This document shows positions 23,708-31,115 of a stretch of 50,174 nt of DNA, piece by piece; the first letter of the stretch is position 1, and every line of letters starts with the position of its first letter. The stretch covers positions 1-50,174 of the forward strand of contig NZ_LRMM01000032.1 of NCBI RefSeq assembly GCF_001647275.1, in the 5' to 3' direction. A model generated the notes under the pieces. It saw only the letters and a list, made by a program, of their open reading frames with translations, searched no databases and was not told the origin of the DNA. A program made the position numbers and the translations under genes. The stretch is from Rufibacter ruber. Lineage in GTDB: Bacteria > Bacteroidota > Bacteroidia > Cytophagales > Hymenobacteraceae.

Positions 23708-25915
23708 TCATACCACCAATAACCCGCGCTCCCGCAAATCCAGCCACGTATCCGTAATCAGAAACTCCTGGAAGGTGAATTGCTGCCCCTCAGGGTAATC
23801 AGATGCTAGGTCTTTTAAAAGATATTTGGTGCCGAGGTCTTCTGACAAACGTGTGAGCCAGGTGTGCAGCCATTGGCCCACTTCGGGCGAGGTGCGGATT
23901 TCGTATCCCTCGGTTTTCTCCGTGAAGGTGAGCAGGGCGTTCTGGAAGGTGCGGCCTTTCTTCGTTTTGGTCACTACTTCTAGTTCAGGCGCATTGCCCA
24001 GCCACAACACCCGAAGGTTCTGCTTCTCAGAATCAGGTTTACCTATAGCTTCCACGGCTTGCGCAATCATATTTCTTGGGTGCGAGGCCCGTGGAACCTT
24101 GAAATCAAACCAGAACGAAAGCGGTTCTTCCAACCCGATGCCGTGCATGTAGTTGTACAGTGCCTTCGCCAAACCCGCGCCATAAAGTTCATGGTCCGCG
24201 CCTTGCGGGTCCTCGTGCCAGAGGTCATTATCTGCAAACAAACCGGGCTCCGGGCCAACTTTCACCACGCCGTATTTCTCGGGATTCTTGCCGACGGGGC
24301 TGTGGGCGGTCATGGAGAAACGGTGCCAATAGCCAGACTGAATCACGTTCTGGGCAAACAACTGCCGTACCACTTCCAGAGAGTCAATGGTTTCCTGCGC
24401 GGTCTGCGTGGGGAAGCCGTACATTAAATACGCGTGCACCATGATACCCGCGGCGGTGAAATCACGGGTCACGCGGGCCACCTGCGCGATGCTCACGCCT
24501 TTCTCCATCTTCGCCAGCAAACGGTCTGAGGCCACCTCCAACCCACCCGACACAGCAATACAGCCGCTTGCAGCCAGCAAACGACACAAATCAGCGGAGA
24601 AGGTTTTCTCGAAGCGGATGTTGCCCCACCAGGTAATTTTCACGCCTCGGCGGAGCAGTTCAATGGCTAATTCGCGCAAGGCCAGGGGCGGGGCGGCTTC
24701 GTCCACGAAGTGGAAACCGGTCTGGCCCGTCTGCGCGATAATCTGTTCAATACGGTCCACCAGCAGCGTGGCGGGCGCGGTCTCGTAGCGGGAAATATAG
24801 TCTAGGGTGATGTCACAGAAGGAGCAGCGTTTCCAGTAACATCCGTGGGCCACGGTGAGTTTGTTCCAGCGGCCGTCACTCCAGAGGCGGTGCATGGGGT
24901 TGAGCACCTCCACCACGCTCAGGTATTCAAGCAGCTTTAAATCTGTATAATCGGGGGTGCCTACCTCGGTGTGCGGAATATCGGCATCGGCGGAGCCGTT
25001 GATGTATTGTACTTCGCCGTTCAGCAACAGGAAGGTGCGTTGCAGTTGCTCCACATTTCGCTGGCCCTGGAAAAACTCTAGCAAGCGCAGCCACGGGCCT
25101 TCGCCGTCATCTAAGGTAATAAAATCGATGTATTTGAAAATGCGGGGCTCGCGCAGGCTTCTTAATTCCGTGTTGGGGTAACCGCCGCCCATGAGCGTTT
25201 TCACGTGCGGATACTTCTGCTTGATGAACTGCGCCAGCCGTAGCGCGCCGTACAGATTGCCCGGGAACGGCACGGAGAAACCCACCACATCGGGCTGCAC
25301 TTCCTGCATTCGCTTGTCCAGTAAATCCAGCAAGAGTTGGTCTACCAGATTAGGCGCGATTTGCAGTTCGTTTTCCAGCGGGTCAAAAGACGTGGCGCTC
25401 AGGGCCAGTTTATCCGCGTAGCGGCTGAAGCCGAAGTGCGGGCAGACGGTTTCCTTGATTAAATCGGCTAAATCTTCTAAGTACAGCGTGGCTAGGTGCC
25501 GGGCGCGGTCGGTGATGCCCATCGTCCCGAAGGCTTCCTCCAAATCGGCTAACTGCAAAAAACGGCTCGCCTCAGGTAGAAACGCGCCCATGGCGATGGG
25601 GTGGGCCAGGGTGCTGTCGCGGCCTTGCAGGAACTTTATAACGGGCTCCACCGTGTCCAGGTACGACTTCCGCAGGCGCAGCATGCGTTGGCTGTTGTCT
25701 GACAGCTCATACGTGCCGCTGAGAATGGCTTGGAAAACTTGGTTCAGCCCTCGGCGCGAAAACAACCGCAATACCAACTCCAGCCCGAAATCGGCCTGTG
25801 TCACGTCAAAGCCCCGGCCGCGCAGAAAACCTTTGATGTAGGCGGTGGCGGGGTAGGGCGTGTTGAGCTGCGTGAGCGGCGGCGTAATGAGCAGGATTTT
25901 AGGAGCGGCGTTCAA
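23708..25915 (-). CDS. B12-binding-domain radical SAM protein
   Basis: About 735 residues. The N-terminal region (KILLITPPLTQLNTPYPA ...) and PDVVGFSVPFPGNLYGALR with LMGGGYPN form a cobalamin-binding-like domain. The radical SAM core starts with GCYWKRCSFCD (C-x4-C-x2-C binding 4Fe-4S), followed by FVDEAAPP and GLEVASDRLLAKMEKGV. The frame is open to 26020, but that part reads through a family-A palindrome, and a TACCTTTG -7 box at 25939-25932 places the start downstream. TTG at 25915 (or 25924) fits, since the protein then begins just before KILLITPP. Substrate unknown. Confidence 0.87.
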   Translation of the reverse strand: MNAAPKILLITPPLTQLNTPYPATAYIKGFLRGRGFDVTQADFGLELVLRLFSRRGLNQVFQAILSGTYELSDNSQRMLRLRKSYLDTVEPVIKFLQGRDSTLAHPIAMGAFLPEASRFLQLADLEEAFGTMGITDRARHLATLYLEDLADLIKETVCPHFGFSRYADKLALSATSFDPLENELQIAPNLVDQLLLDLLDKRMQEVQPDVVGFSVPFPGNLYGALRLAQFIKQKYPHVKTLMGGGYPNTELRSLREPRIFKYIDFITLDDGEGPWLRLLEFFQGQRNVEQLQRTFLLLNGEVQYINGSADADIPHTEVGTPDYTDLKLLEYLSVVEVLNPMHRLWSDGRWNKLTVAHGCYWKRCSFCDITLDYISRYETAPATLLVDRIEQIIAQTGQTGFHFVDEAAPPLALRELAIELLRRGVKITWWGNIRFEKTFSADLCRLLAASGCIAVSGGLEVASDRLLAKMEKGVSIAQVARVTRDFTAAGIMVHAYLMYGFPTQTAQETIDSLEVVRQLFAQNVIQSGYWHRFSMTAHSPVGKNPEKYGVVKVGPEPGLFADNDLWHEDPQGADHELYGAGLAKALYNYMHGIGLEEPLSFWFDFKVPRASHPRNMIAQAVEAIGKPDSEKQNLRVLWLGNAPELEVVTKTKKGRTFQNALLTFTEKTEGYEIRTSPEVGQWLHTWLTRLSEDLGTKYLLKDLASDYPEGQQFTFQEFLITDTWLDLRERGLLVV

Positions 25916-25931
25916 GGGATTCAATTTTGGG

Positions 25932-25939
25932 CAAAGGTA
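25932..25939 (-). promoter_or_regulatory. -7 element of the radical SAM gene
   Basis: TACCTTTG on the minus strand, about 17 bp before the preferred TTG start at 25915. Confidence 0.5.
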
Positions 25940-25987
25940 GTAAAAGGAGTGCTGAGTCTTAAGTGCTGAGTCTAGCGTCAGAGTTTC

Positions 25988-26029
25988 CGGTTTGGGGCTA
26001 CTTTTCGAAAAACAGGCCAAAAACAGAAA
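25988..26029. repeat. Family-A palindrome
   Basis: CCGGTTTGGGGCTACTTTTC, then GAAAAACAGGCCAAAAACAG, with an imperfect outer stem. It lies upstream of the radical SAM gene, so it is not a terminator for that gene. Confidence 0.6.
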
Positions 26030-26039
26030 TTACATTCTC

Positions 26040-26147
26040 CTGGCGCGAGTCTCCAGACTCGTGACAAAACGTGCGTGGAGTCTCCAGACTCCAATATGCA
26101 CGCATTTCCGGCTGGTGGTTCCCGGCGAGTCTGGAGACTCGCGCCAG
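26040..26147. repeat. Family-C multi-hairpin repeat, copy 2
   Basis: CTGGCGCGAGTCTCCAGACTCG at the left pairs with CGAGTCTGGAGACTCGCGCCAG at the right, and GGAGTCTCCAGACTCC lies between: three GAGTCTCCAGACTC palindromes in 108 bp. It has no ORF and no transposase. Confidence 0.8.
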
Positions 26148-26199
26148 CGAATTGCTTTTTACCATTAACATCAATCAGGGACAATCAGCTATTTCAAAT

Positions 26200-26235
26200 A
26201 GACCTCGTAGCGTCCGGAGGACCTGCGAGCGTCTA
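26200..26235. repeat. Solo family-B REP hairpin
   Basis: AGACCTCG-TAGC-GTCC-GGA-GGAC-CTG-CGAG-CGTCT: a single copy of the end found in the RAYT elements, without a partner nearby. Confidence 0.7.
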
Positions 26236-26241
26236 TATCAT

Positions 26242-26283
26242 TTCTGTTTTCGGCCTCATTTTCCAAAAACAGGCCGAAAACAG
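26242..26283. repeat. Family-A palindrome (TTTTCGGCC variant)
   Basis: CTGTTTTCGGCCT pairs perfectly with AGGCCGAAAACAG. Compared with the usual TTTTTGGCC/GGCCAAAAA arm, both sides carry the matching change (T to C, A to G). It lies in the repeat-filled gap 26021-26400 before the DUF748 gene. Confidence 0.75.
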
Positions 26284-26400
26284 CGCGGATGCTGTGTCTG
26301 GACAAACAAGTGAAAAGTGCTATGAGTTCAGCCCCAGAAGTGAGCAAATTAACAGTACTGGCCTAACTGCGTAAAAAGCTTGCAGAAAAGGAAAGGAATT

Positions 26401-27468
26401 ATGGCTGTTCGGCTCACCAAACCATTGAAAATAGTGCTCGCCCTTGTGGTGCTGCTCCTCGCGTTCCGGATTGCGTTGCCGTACCTGGTGAAAAATTACG
26501 TGAACAAAACGCTGGACGAACTGCCCGGCTACACGGGCCACGTGGAGGATATTGACATTGCTCTCATACGCGGGGCGTACCAGATTGACGGGCTGGTGCT
26601 GCTGGAGGAGAAAGGCAACCCCAAGTACCCGTTCCTGCAGATCACTGAAACCGATTTGTCTATTGAGTGGAAATCTTTGTTCAAGGGCAAGCTGGTGGGC
26701 GAGGTGATTATGACTAACCCCAGGCTGAACATTCTGGCGGGCGGCTCCAAATCAGAAGACCCCACGCTGGACCACTGGACCGAGGTGGTGAAAGACCTCA
26801 TGCCCATTACCATCAACCGCTTTGAGGTGCACAACGGCCGGCTGGCGTTCCTTGATTTTTCGGCTTCGCCGGATGTGAAACTGCACCTGGAGAATCTTAG
26901 ATTGACGGCGCTTAACCTGGCCAACGTGGAAGAGGTGGGGAAAAAACTCCCTTCCTCAGTGACGGCCACCGCCTCTTCCATTGGCGGCGGGGCTTTCAAG
27001 GGCAAAATGCAGGTGAACGCCCTTAAACGGATCCCAGACTTCGACGGCGATTTTCAGCTCACTGGCGTGAACCTCACCAGCCTCAATGCCTTCATCAAGG
27101 CCAACGCCAAATTTGACGTGGAGCGCGGCAAGCTAGACATGTACAGCGAACTCAAGAGCACCAACGGCCAACTGAACGGCTACATCAAACCTTTCTTTGA
27201 AGACATCAAAGTCCTGAACTGGAAGAAAGACAAGAAGGAAGGCGGTTTCCTGAGTGCCGTGAAAGAAGCGGTCATAGGTGTCTTCACCGAAGCCGCCGAA
27301 AACCAGCCCCGCGACCAGGTAGCCACCAAAATCCCCATCTCCGGCGACATCAGCAACCCCAAAACCAACGGCTGGAAAACCTTCATCAACGTGCTCAAAC
27401 ATGCCTTCATTGACGCCTTCAGCAAAGGGATAGAAAGTAAGTTGCAGGGTTCTGAGGAGGGGAAGTGA
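26401..27468 (+). CDS. AsmA/DUF748-like membrane-anchored protein
   Basis: A 355-residue protein with one N-terminal membrane helix (LKIVLALVVLLLAFRIALPYLV) followed by a long beta-rich periplasmic part. The segment LPGYTGHVEDIDIALIRGAYQIDGLVL and later VIMTNPRLNIL resemble DUF748/AsmA proteins, which are linked to lipid transport or outer-membrane organisation. ATG at 26401 is preferred over TTG at 26380; AAGGAAAGGAATT precedes it. A RAYT element begins 4 bp after the stop. Function inferred from fold only. Confidence 0.78.
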   Translation: MAVRLTKPLKIVLALVVLLLAFRIALPYLVKNYVNKTLDELPGYTGHVEDIDIALIRGAYQIDGLVLLEEKGNPKYPFLQITETDLSIEWKSLFKGKLVGEVIMTNPRLNILAGGSKSEDPTLDHWTEVVKDLMPITINRFEVHNGRLAFLDFSASPDVKLHLENLRLTALNLANVEEVGKKLPSSVTATASSIGGGAFKGKMQVNALKRIPDFDGDFQLTGVNLTSLNAFIKANAKFDVERGKLDMYSELKSTNGQLNGYIKPFFEDIKVLNWKKDKKEGGFLSAVKEAVIGVFTEAAENQPRDQVATKIPISGDISNPKTNGWKTFINVLKHAFIDAFSKGIESKLQGSEEGK

Positions 27469-27472
27469 GTTT

Positions 27473-28227
27473 TTGGCGCAGACGCTCGCAGGTCCTCCAG
27501 ACGCTACGAGGTCTTGGGAGCAGGCGGTATTACAATTTGTAGAAGGAAATATGCAGCAGACGAAGGCACTGGAACCTGGCAAGTTTTATCATCTTTACAC
27601 GAGGGGTAATAACGGGGAAACGGTGTTTTTCACGCAAGAGAACTACTTTTATTTCCTGCAGTTATACCGCAGATATGTAGCCCCGTTTGTGCATACCTTT
27701 TGTTATTGTCTGTTGCCGAACCATGTCCATTTCCTGGTGCAAGTGAAGGAAGAGCAGTATCTGCACAAGCCAAGTGAACTGAACCAAGAGCTGTTGCCGG
27801 TAACCGTTCAACGCCAGTTGAGCCACTTACTGAATGCCTTCACCAAAGCCATGAACGCCCGCTATGGTCGTGGCGATAGTTTGTTCCAGAAACGTTTCAG
27901 AAGAAAAGAAGTGACCTCAGAAGCCTATTTTACAAGGCTAGTGTTTTACATCCACTTCAATCCGCAGCACCACGGGTTGATTCCTGATTTCAAAGAGTGG
28001 CCCTACTCATCCTATCCTAGTCTTTTATCAAAAAGCAAAACCAATCTGGAGCGAAACGAAGTCCTAAGTTGGTTCGGCGGCGCCCACCACTTCAAAACAT
28101 TCCACCAAGACCTTGCCGATTTCTCCAGCATCCATCCACTCATAGAAGAAGACGAGGTATAACCCCGCAACTGCGCCTGCTCCCAAGACCTCGTAGCGTC
28201 CGGAGGACCTGCGAGCGTCTGCGCCAA
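27473..28227. mobile_element. RAYT element with 54-bp family-B inverted ends, copy 2 (intact)
   Basis: The ends 27473-27526 and 28174-28227 are reverse complements with a single mismatch over 54 bp (TTGGCGCAGACGCTCGCAGG... to ...GCGAGCGTCTGCGCCAA). One intact REP-associated tyrosine transposase gene lies inside. The near identity of the ends and the intact ORF suggest recent movement. No target-site duplication is evident. Confidence 0.9.
27551..28162 (+). CDS. REP-associated tyrosine transposase (RAYT, Y1_Tnp family)
   Basis: A 203-residue single-strand-DNA transposase-like protein. It has N-terminal EPGKFYHLYTRGNNGETVFF, the HUH metal motif PNHVHFLVQ near residues 57-65, then ARYGRGDSLFQKRFRRKEVT, FYIHFNPQHHGL and WPYSSYPSLL, characteristic of the TnpA-REP family. 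The frame extends upstream to a TTG at 27473 through the inverted end, but the ATG at 27551 matches the start of the second copy. RAYTs bind and nick REP hairpins; the flanking family-B hairpins are the obvious substrates. Confidence 0.92.
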   Translation: MQQTKALEPGKFYHLYTRGNNGETVFFTQENYFYFLQLYRRYVAPFVHTFCYCLLPNHVHFLVQVKEEQYLHKPSELNQELLPVTVQRQLSHLLNAFTKAMNARYGRGDSLFQKRFRRKEVTSEAYFTRLVFYIHFNPQHHGLIPDFKEWPYSSYPSLLSKSKTNLERNEVLSWFGGAHHFKTFHQDLADFSSIHPLIEEDEV

Positions 28228-28229
28228 CT

Positions 28230-28271
28230 TCCGTTTTTGGCTTGTTTTCTGGAAAACAGGTTAAAAACGGA
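28230..28271. repeat. Family-A palindrome
   Basis: TCCGTTTTTGGCTTGTTTTC pairs with GAAAACAGGTTAAAAACGGA with two mismatches. It lies 2 bp from the RAYT element end and 14 bp from the next minus-strand stop codon. Confidence 0.7.
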
Positions 28272-28285
28272 AGCTGCATTTTCAT

Positions 28286-30058
28286 TTAATGCTGATGTTC
28301 CATCCCGGAAGCCCCAGACTTCTTACTTCCGCCCATCATCAAACCCGGATTAAGCCGCAGGTAAATCTCCCCGGAAACCGGCGTTTTCCCATACAACGGC
28401 TTCAGTAATTTATCTGGCGAAAAGACCGTGGCCTGCACGCCCAGCGTCAAATACGTATTCGCAAAATTCGCCACGCGCTGGCTGGTGCCCAAGGTCAACG
28501 CGTGCACGTCAAAGACCTCATGGTGGTCAAACTGGCTGGCCAGGTCCAGTTCGCCAGGTGTTTTCTGCACGTACTCATAGCGGCCGTACACCGCGGTTTT
28601 GTTCATCTGCAGGTTAGCTTCGGCAATGGCCGAATGCTCCTGGTGGTGGCCGCCGCCGTTAAAGCCCCAGATCAGCGCCGAGGTGAAGAATCTGTCTCCG
28701 CCCCCGGCTAATGCTCGGCTATACAAGGCAGAGGCCGTGGTGCGCGTCACGTCTTCCTCGGGCTCCAAGGACTCCGGGCTCTTCAGCCAACCTCTGGATA
28801 CTTGCAGTGCCCAATTCTCAGTGGGGTTGTAAGACAGACGGGCGGCGTACGAATCAAAGCGGGCTTTGTCAAAGTCATAGCGGTTTTCATCGGGTTCGCG
28901 GCCCGTAAAGTTGGAGCCTTCCAGCTTGAAGTTCTTGTACCGGAAGCCCAGCGTGGCCACCCCAAACGTGATGTGCGTGGCGTCCTGCCAGTGGTGCCCC
29001 AGCGGCGACTCGGGGTTGTTGAACGCCGAGATGCGGTGCATGAACACGGGCGGACCAATGACCGGCTCAGCGGGGTAGCCCAGAAAACCGTACACGTCCA
29101 CGTTTTCATTGACCATGTGCGTGTAGCCCACGCTAATCTCTGAGAACAAATCATGCGGGTGCTGGCGGTCCACCAGTCTTTTGCCGCCGCCATACGTCTC
29201 GCCGCTCTGGAACAGGAGCGGGTAACCACGGTCGCCCATGGTCAGTTCGTCCAGACTCAACATCACGCTGAGGCGTAATAAACCACGTTTGCCTACCTCG
29301 CGCTGCGCCATGCCCATAAACCAGTTGGGTGCGTCCAGCTGAGAATCGCCGCGGGAGCCTTTGTCAAATATGTCCTGGCGGTTGTAGCGCAGCCAGAGTT
29401 GCCCGTGGAACATGAGCATCCAGTCGCCGGCGTGTTTCATGTAGCCGTACATGGGTGTGGCGTCTGGGTGCCAACTGGTGCCGGAGCCGTTTCGGTTCAT
29501 GGGCAGGTTGCGGGAGAACGCGTGGCTCATGCCGCCCATTCCCATACTGTGGTTCATGCCCGCGTGCTGCGTGGTGTCAGAAGCCATGGCGCCGTGGTTC
29601 ATGTGCATGCCGGGGTGGTGCTGGTGACCTTTGGCGGTGTCCATGGGCATGGTATGTCCTTCGTGGCTAGAAGCTTTGCTCTGATTCAGGCTGTCTTGTG
29701 GCGTCATTTGGTGCCCTTGGTGTTTACCCGCCGAATCGGCGACAGGCATGTGGTGTTGCGAGTGGTCTTGGTGGGTGGCTGGTGGTGTCGCTTTCACCTT
29801 AGGGGCAGCATGCGTTTTCGGCGCAGCCGAGGGCTGGTTTTTCCGGTTCGTCTTCGCCGGAGGCGGGGCTGGTTTGTGCTTGATAGGCTGCAGCTTTGAA
29901 GGTTTGGGTTTGGCGGGCTCCGCTGAAGTTTTTTTCTTAGGGGCAGGTGCGGCCGTATTCTTCGTCTCTTTCTTAGCCGGCGCGTGGTGCTCATGCTGCG
30001 CAAACGCGGTCATAAATCCGAAAGAGAGGAATATGCTTAAGGTGAAAATTCGTTTCAT
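28286..30058 (-). CDS. His/Met-rich outer-membrane beta-barrel protein, probably metal-related
   Basis: A 590-residue exported protein: signal peptide MKRIFTLSIFLSFGFMTAFAQ, then HEHHAP. A Lys/Pro/Ala-rich linker follows (residues 30-100), then a region rich in His and Met (HHMPVADSAGKHQGHQM, MNHGAMASD, MNHSMGMGGMSH), the composition used to bind copper or silver. From about residue 190 it is beta-rich with alternating aromatic strands (MYGYMKHAGDWMLMFHGQLW, GKRGLLRLSVMLSLDELTMG) to an MEHQH end, fitting an outer-membrane barrel. ATG at 30058 starts the signal peptide; the upstream extension is rejected. A role in copper tolerance is inferred from composition. Confidence 0.75.
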   Translation of the reverse strand: MKRIFTLSIFLSFGFMTAFAQHEHHAPAKKETKNTAAPAPKKKTSAEPAKPKPSKLQPIKHKPAPPPAKTNRKNQPSAAPKTHAAPKVKATPPATHQDHSQHHMPVADSAGKHQGHQMTPQDSLNQSKASSHEGHTMPMDTAKGHQHHPGMHMNHGAMASDTTQHAGMNHSMGMGGMSHAFSRNLPMNRNGSGTSWHPDATPMYGYMKHAGDWMLMFHGQLWLRYNRQDIFDKGSRGDSQLDAPNWFMGMAQREVGKRGLLRLSVMLSLDELTMGDRGYPLLFQSGETYGGGKRLVDRQHPHDLFSEISVGYTHMVNENVDVYGFLGYPAEPVIGPPVFMHRISAFNNPESPLGHHWQDATHITFGVATLGFRYKNFKLEGSNFTGREPDENRYDFDKARFDSYAARLSYNPTENWALQVSRGWLKSPESLEPEEDVTRTTASALYSRALAGGGDRFFTSALIWGFNGGGHHQEHSAIAEANLQMNKTAVYGRYEYVQKTPGELDLASQFDHHEVFDVHALTLGTSQRVANFANTYLTLGVQATVFSPDKLLKPLYGKTPVSGEIYLRLNPGLMMGGSKKSGASGMEHQH

Positions 30059-30184
30059 AAAGGCAGTACGTAAAGTGGGTGAAACTCTGCTACAAAGAAA
30101 ACGCACGCCTGCCGCCGGGGTTTAACAGCATTCTGTAAGACTTGTGTATAATTTTAGTCATCGGCGCCGCCGAAGGAATATCCA

Positions 30185-30229
30185 GCTGTTTTTTGGCCTG
30201 TTTTTCAGAAAAGAGGCCAAAAACAGAAA
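30185..30229. repeat. Family-A palindrome in a divergent promoter region
   Basis: GCTGTTTTTTGGCCTGTTTTTC, then AAAAGAGGCCAAAAACAG. It lies between the divergent starts of the His/Met-rich protein gene and the YciI gene, so a terminator role is excluded here. Confidence 0.7.
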
Positions 30230-30265
30230 CAACCCGTAGCTTTACCGGCACCAACTACTTACGCT

Positions 30266-30556
30266 ATGTTTCTAATAGAACTCACCTATAAAGTCCCTTT
30301 CTCAGAGGTAGAACCGTTTATGGCCGAGCACCTGGCATTTGTGGAGAAAGGCTACGCCAGCGGGCATTTTCTGGCCTCCGGCCGAAAGGTTCCACGTGAC
30401 GGCGGCCTCATCTTCTGCCAGGCCTCCGGCGGCAAAGCCGAACTGGAAGAACTCCTGCAAGACGACCCGTTTGTGTACCAGGATCTGGTGGAATACCGCA
30501 TCCTGGAATTTGTCACCTCCCGCGCCGAAGAAGGTTTGAAAGGGCTACTGGCGTAA
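30266..30556 (+). CDS. YciI family protein
   Basis: A 96-residue YciI-like protein (dimeric alpha-beta barrel) with the family pattern: MFLIELTYKVPFSEVEPFMAEHLAFVEKGYASG, then FLASGRKVPRDGGLIFC, and LLQDDPFVYQDLVEYRILEF. The conserved His (EHL) and Asp (QDDPF) are present. Enzymatic role unproven in most members. A family-A palindrome starts 3 bp after the stop. Confidence 0.87.
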   Translation: MFLIELTYKVPFSEVEPFMAEHLAFVEKGYASGHFLASGRKVPRDGGLIFCQASGGKAELEELLQDDPFVYQDLVEYRILEFVTSRAEEGLKGLLA

Positions 30557-30559
30557 AAG

Positions 30560-30599
30560 CCGTTTTTGCCCTGTTTTAGCCAAAACAGGCCAAAAACGC
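30560..30599. repeat. Family-A palindrome
   Basis: CGTTTTTGCCCTGTTTT pairs with AAAACAGGCCAAAAACG (one mismatch) around AGCC. It follows the YciI stop by 3 bp. Confidence 0.75.
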
Positions 30600-30610
30600 A
30601 GTGGCGAAAT

Positions 30611-30643
30611 TCCCTCTCCCTCTGGGAGAGGGCTAGGGTGAAG
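30611..30643. repeat. Family-D palindrome, copy 2
   Basis: CCCTCTCCC-TCT-GGGAGAGGG followed by CTAGGGTGAAG. Second copy of the repeat at 18247. Confidence 0.7.
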
Positions 30644-30649
30644 GCAGCA

Positions 30650-30962
30650 GTTGGCGCAGACGCTCGCAGGTCCTCCGGACGCTACGAGGTCTTTTGAGAA
30701 GGGCTGATTGCTGAAGTACAGAAGAATCTGGCGCGAGTCTCCAGACTCGTGCGAGGGGTGGGTGGAGTCTCCAGACTCCCTTTTTACCTCTTTGCAGATG
30801 GCTCCCGGCGAGTCTGGAGACTCGCTTCACAGTTAGTCATGAGACTAAAGTCTCGCGCCAGCGCAGAATATGTAAGCATGAAGAAATATGTGCCGTCCAT
30901 TATCCCCAAAAATAGGTGCTGACCTCGTAGCGTCCGGAGGACCTGCGAGCGTCTGGGCCAAC
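30650..30962. mobile_element. Family-B inverted-end element without transposase, carrying a family-C module
   Basis: Ends GTTGGCGCAGACGCTCGCAGG and CCTGCGAGCGTCTGGGCCAAC are inverted family-B copies with the normal TCC/GGA centre. The 313-bp element has no ORF; a family-C repeat occupies 30728-30861. It may be a non-autonomous derivative mobilised by the RAYT at 27551. It lies in the 560-bp gap 30557-31115, which is almost fully occupied by repeats. Confidence 0.72.
30728..30861. repeat. Family-C multi-hairpin repeat, copy 3
   Basis: CTGGCGCGAGTCTCCAGACTCG at the left; GGAGTCTCCAGACTCC, CGAGTCTGGAGACTCG and GAGACTAAAGTCTC follow, ending AGTCTCGCGCCAG. It has four hairpins, one more than the copy at 26040. 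Confidence 0.78.
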
Positions 30963-30963
30963 T

Positions 30964-31001
30964 GCGTTTCTGGCCTCTTTTCCTAAAAACAGCCCCAAAA
31001 C
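30964..31001. repeat. Family-A palindrome
   Basis: GCGTTTCTGGCCTCTTTTCC, then AAAAACAGCCCCAAAAC; degenerate outer arms. It lies between the B element and the Ca2+-ATPase promoter. Confidence 0.55.
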
Positions 31002-31085
31002 AAGTGCCCTTCTACTTTGGTTTTAAAACAATTAGAAAAGCTTCCTTATTTTATCCGTAGAAGCAACATGGCAGGAAAAGCTGCT

Positions 31086-31093
31086 TACTTTTG
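31086..31093 (+). promoter_or_regulatory. -7 element of the Ca2+-ATPase gene
   Basis: TACTTTTG matches TAnnTTTG and lies 23 bp before the ATG at 31116. Confidence 0.5.
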
Positions 31094-31115
31094 AAAGAAA
31101 CTCAACCACACCTAC

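Noticed and set aside
25916-26020. Upstream extension of the radical SAM protein
   Set aside because: It would translate a family-A palindrome and lies upstream of a -7 promoter box; the conserved domain begins after the later start.
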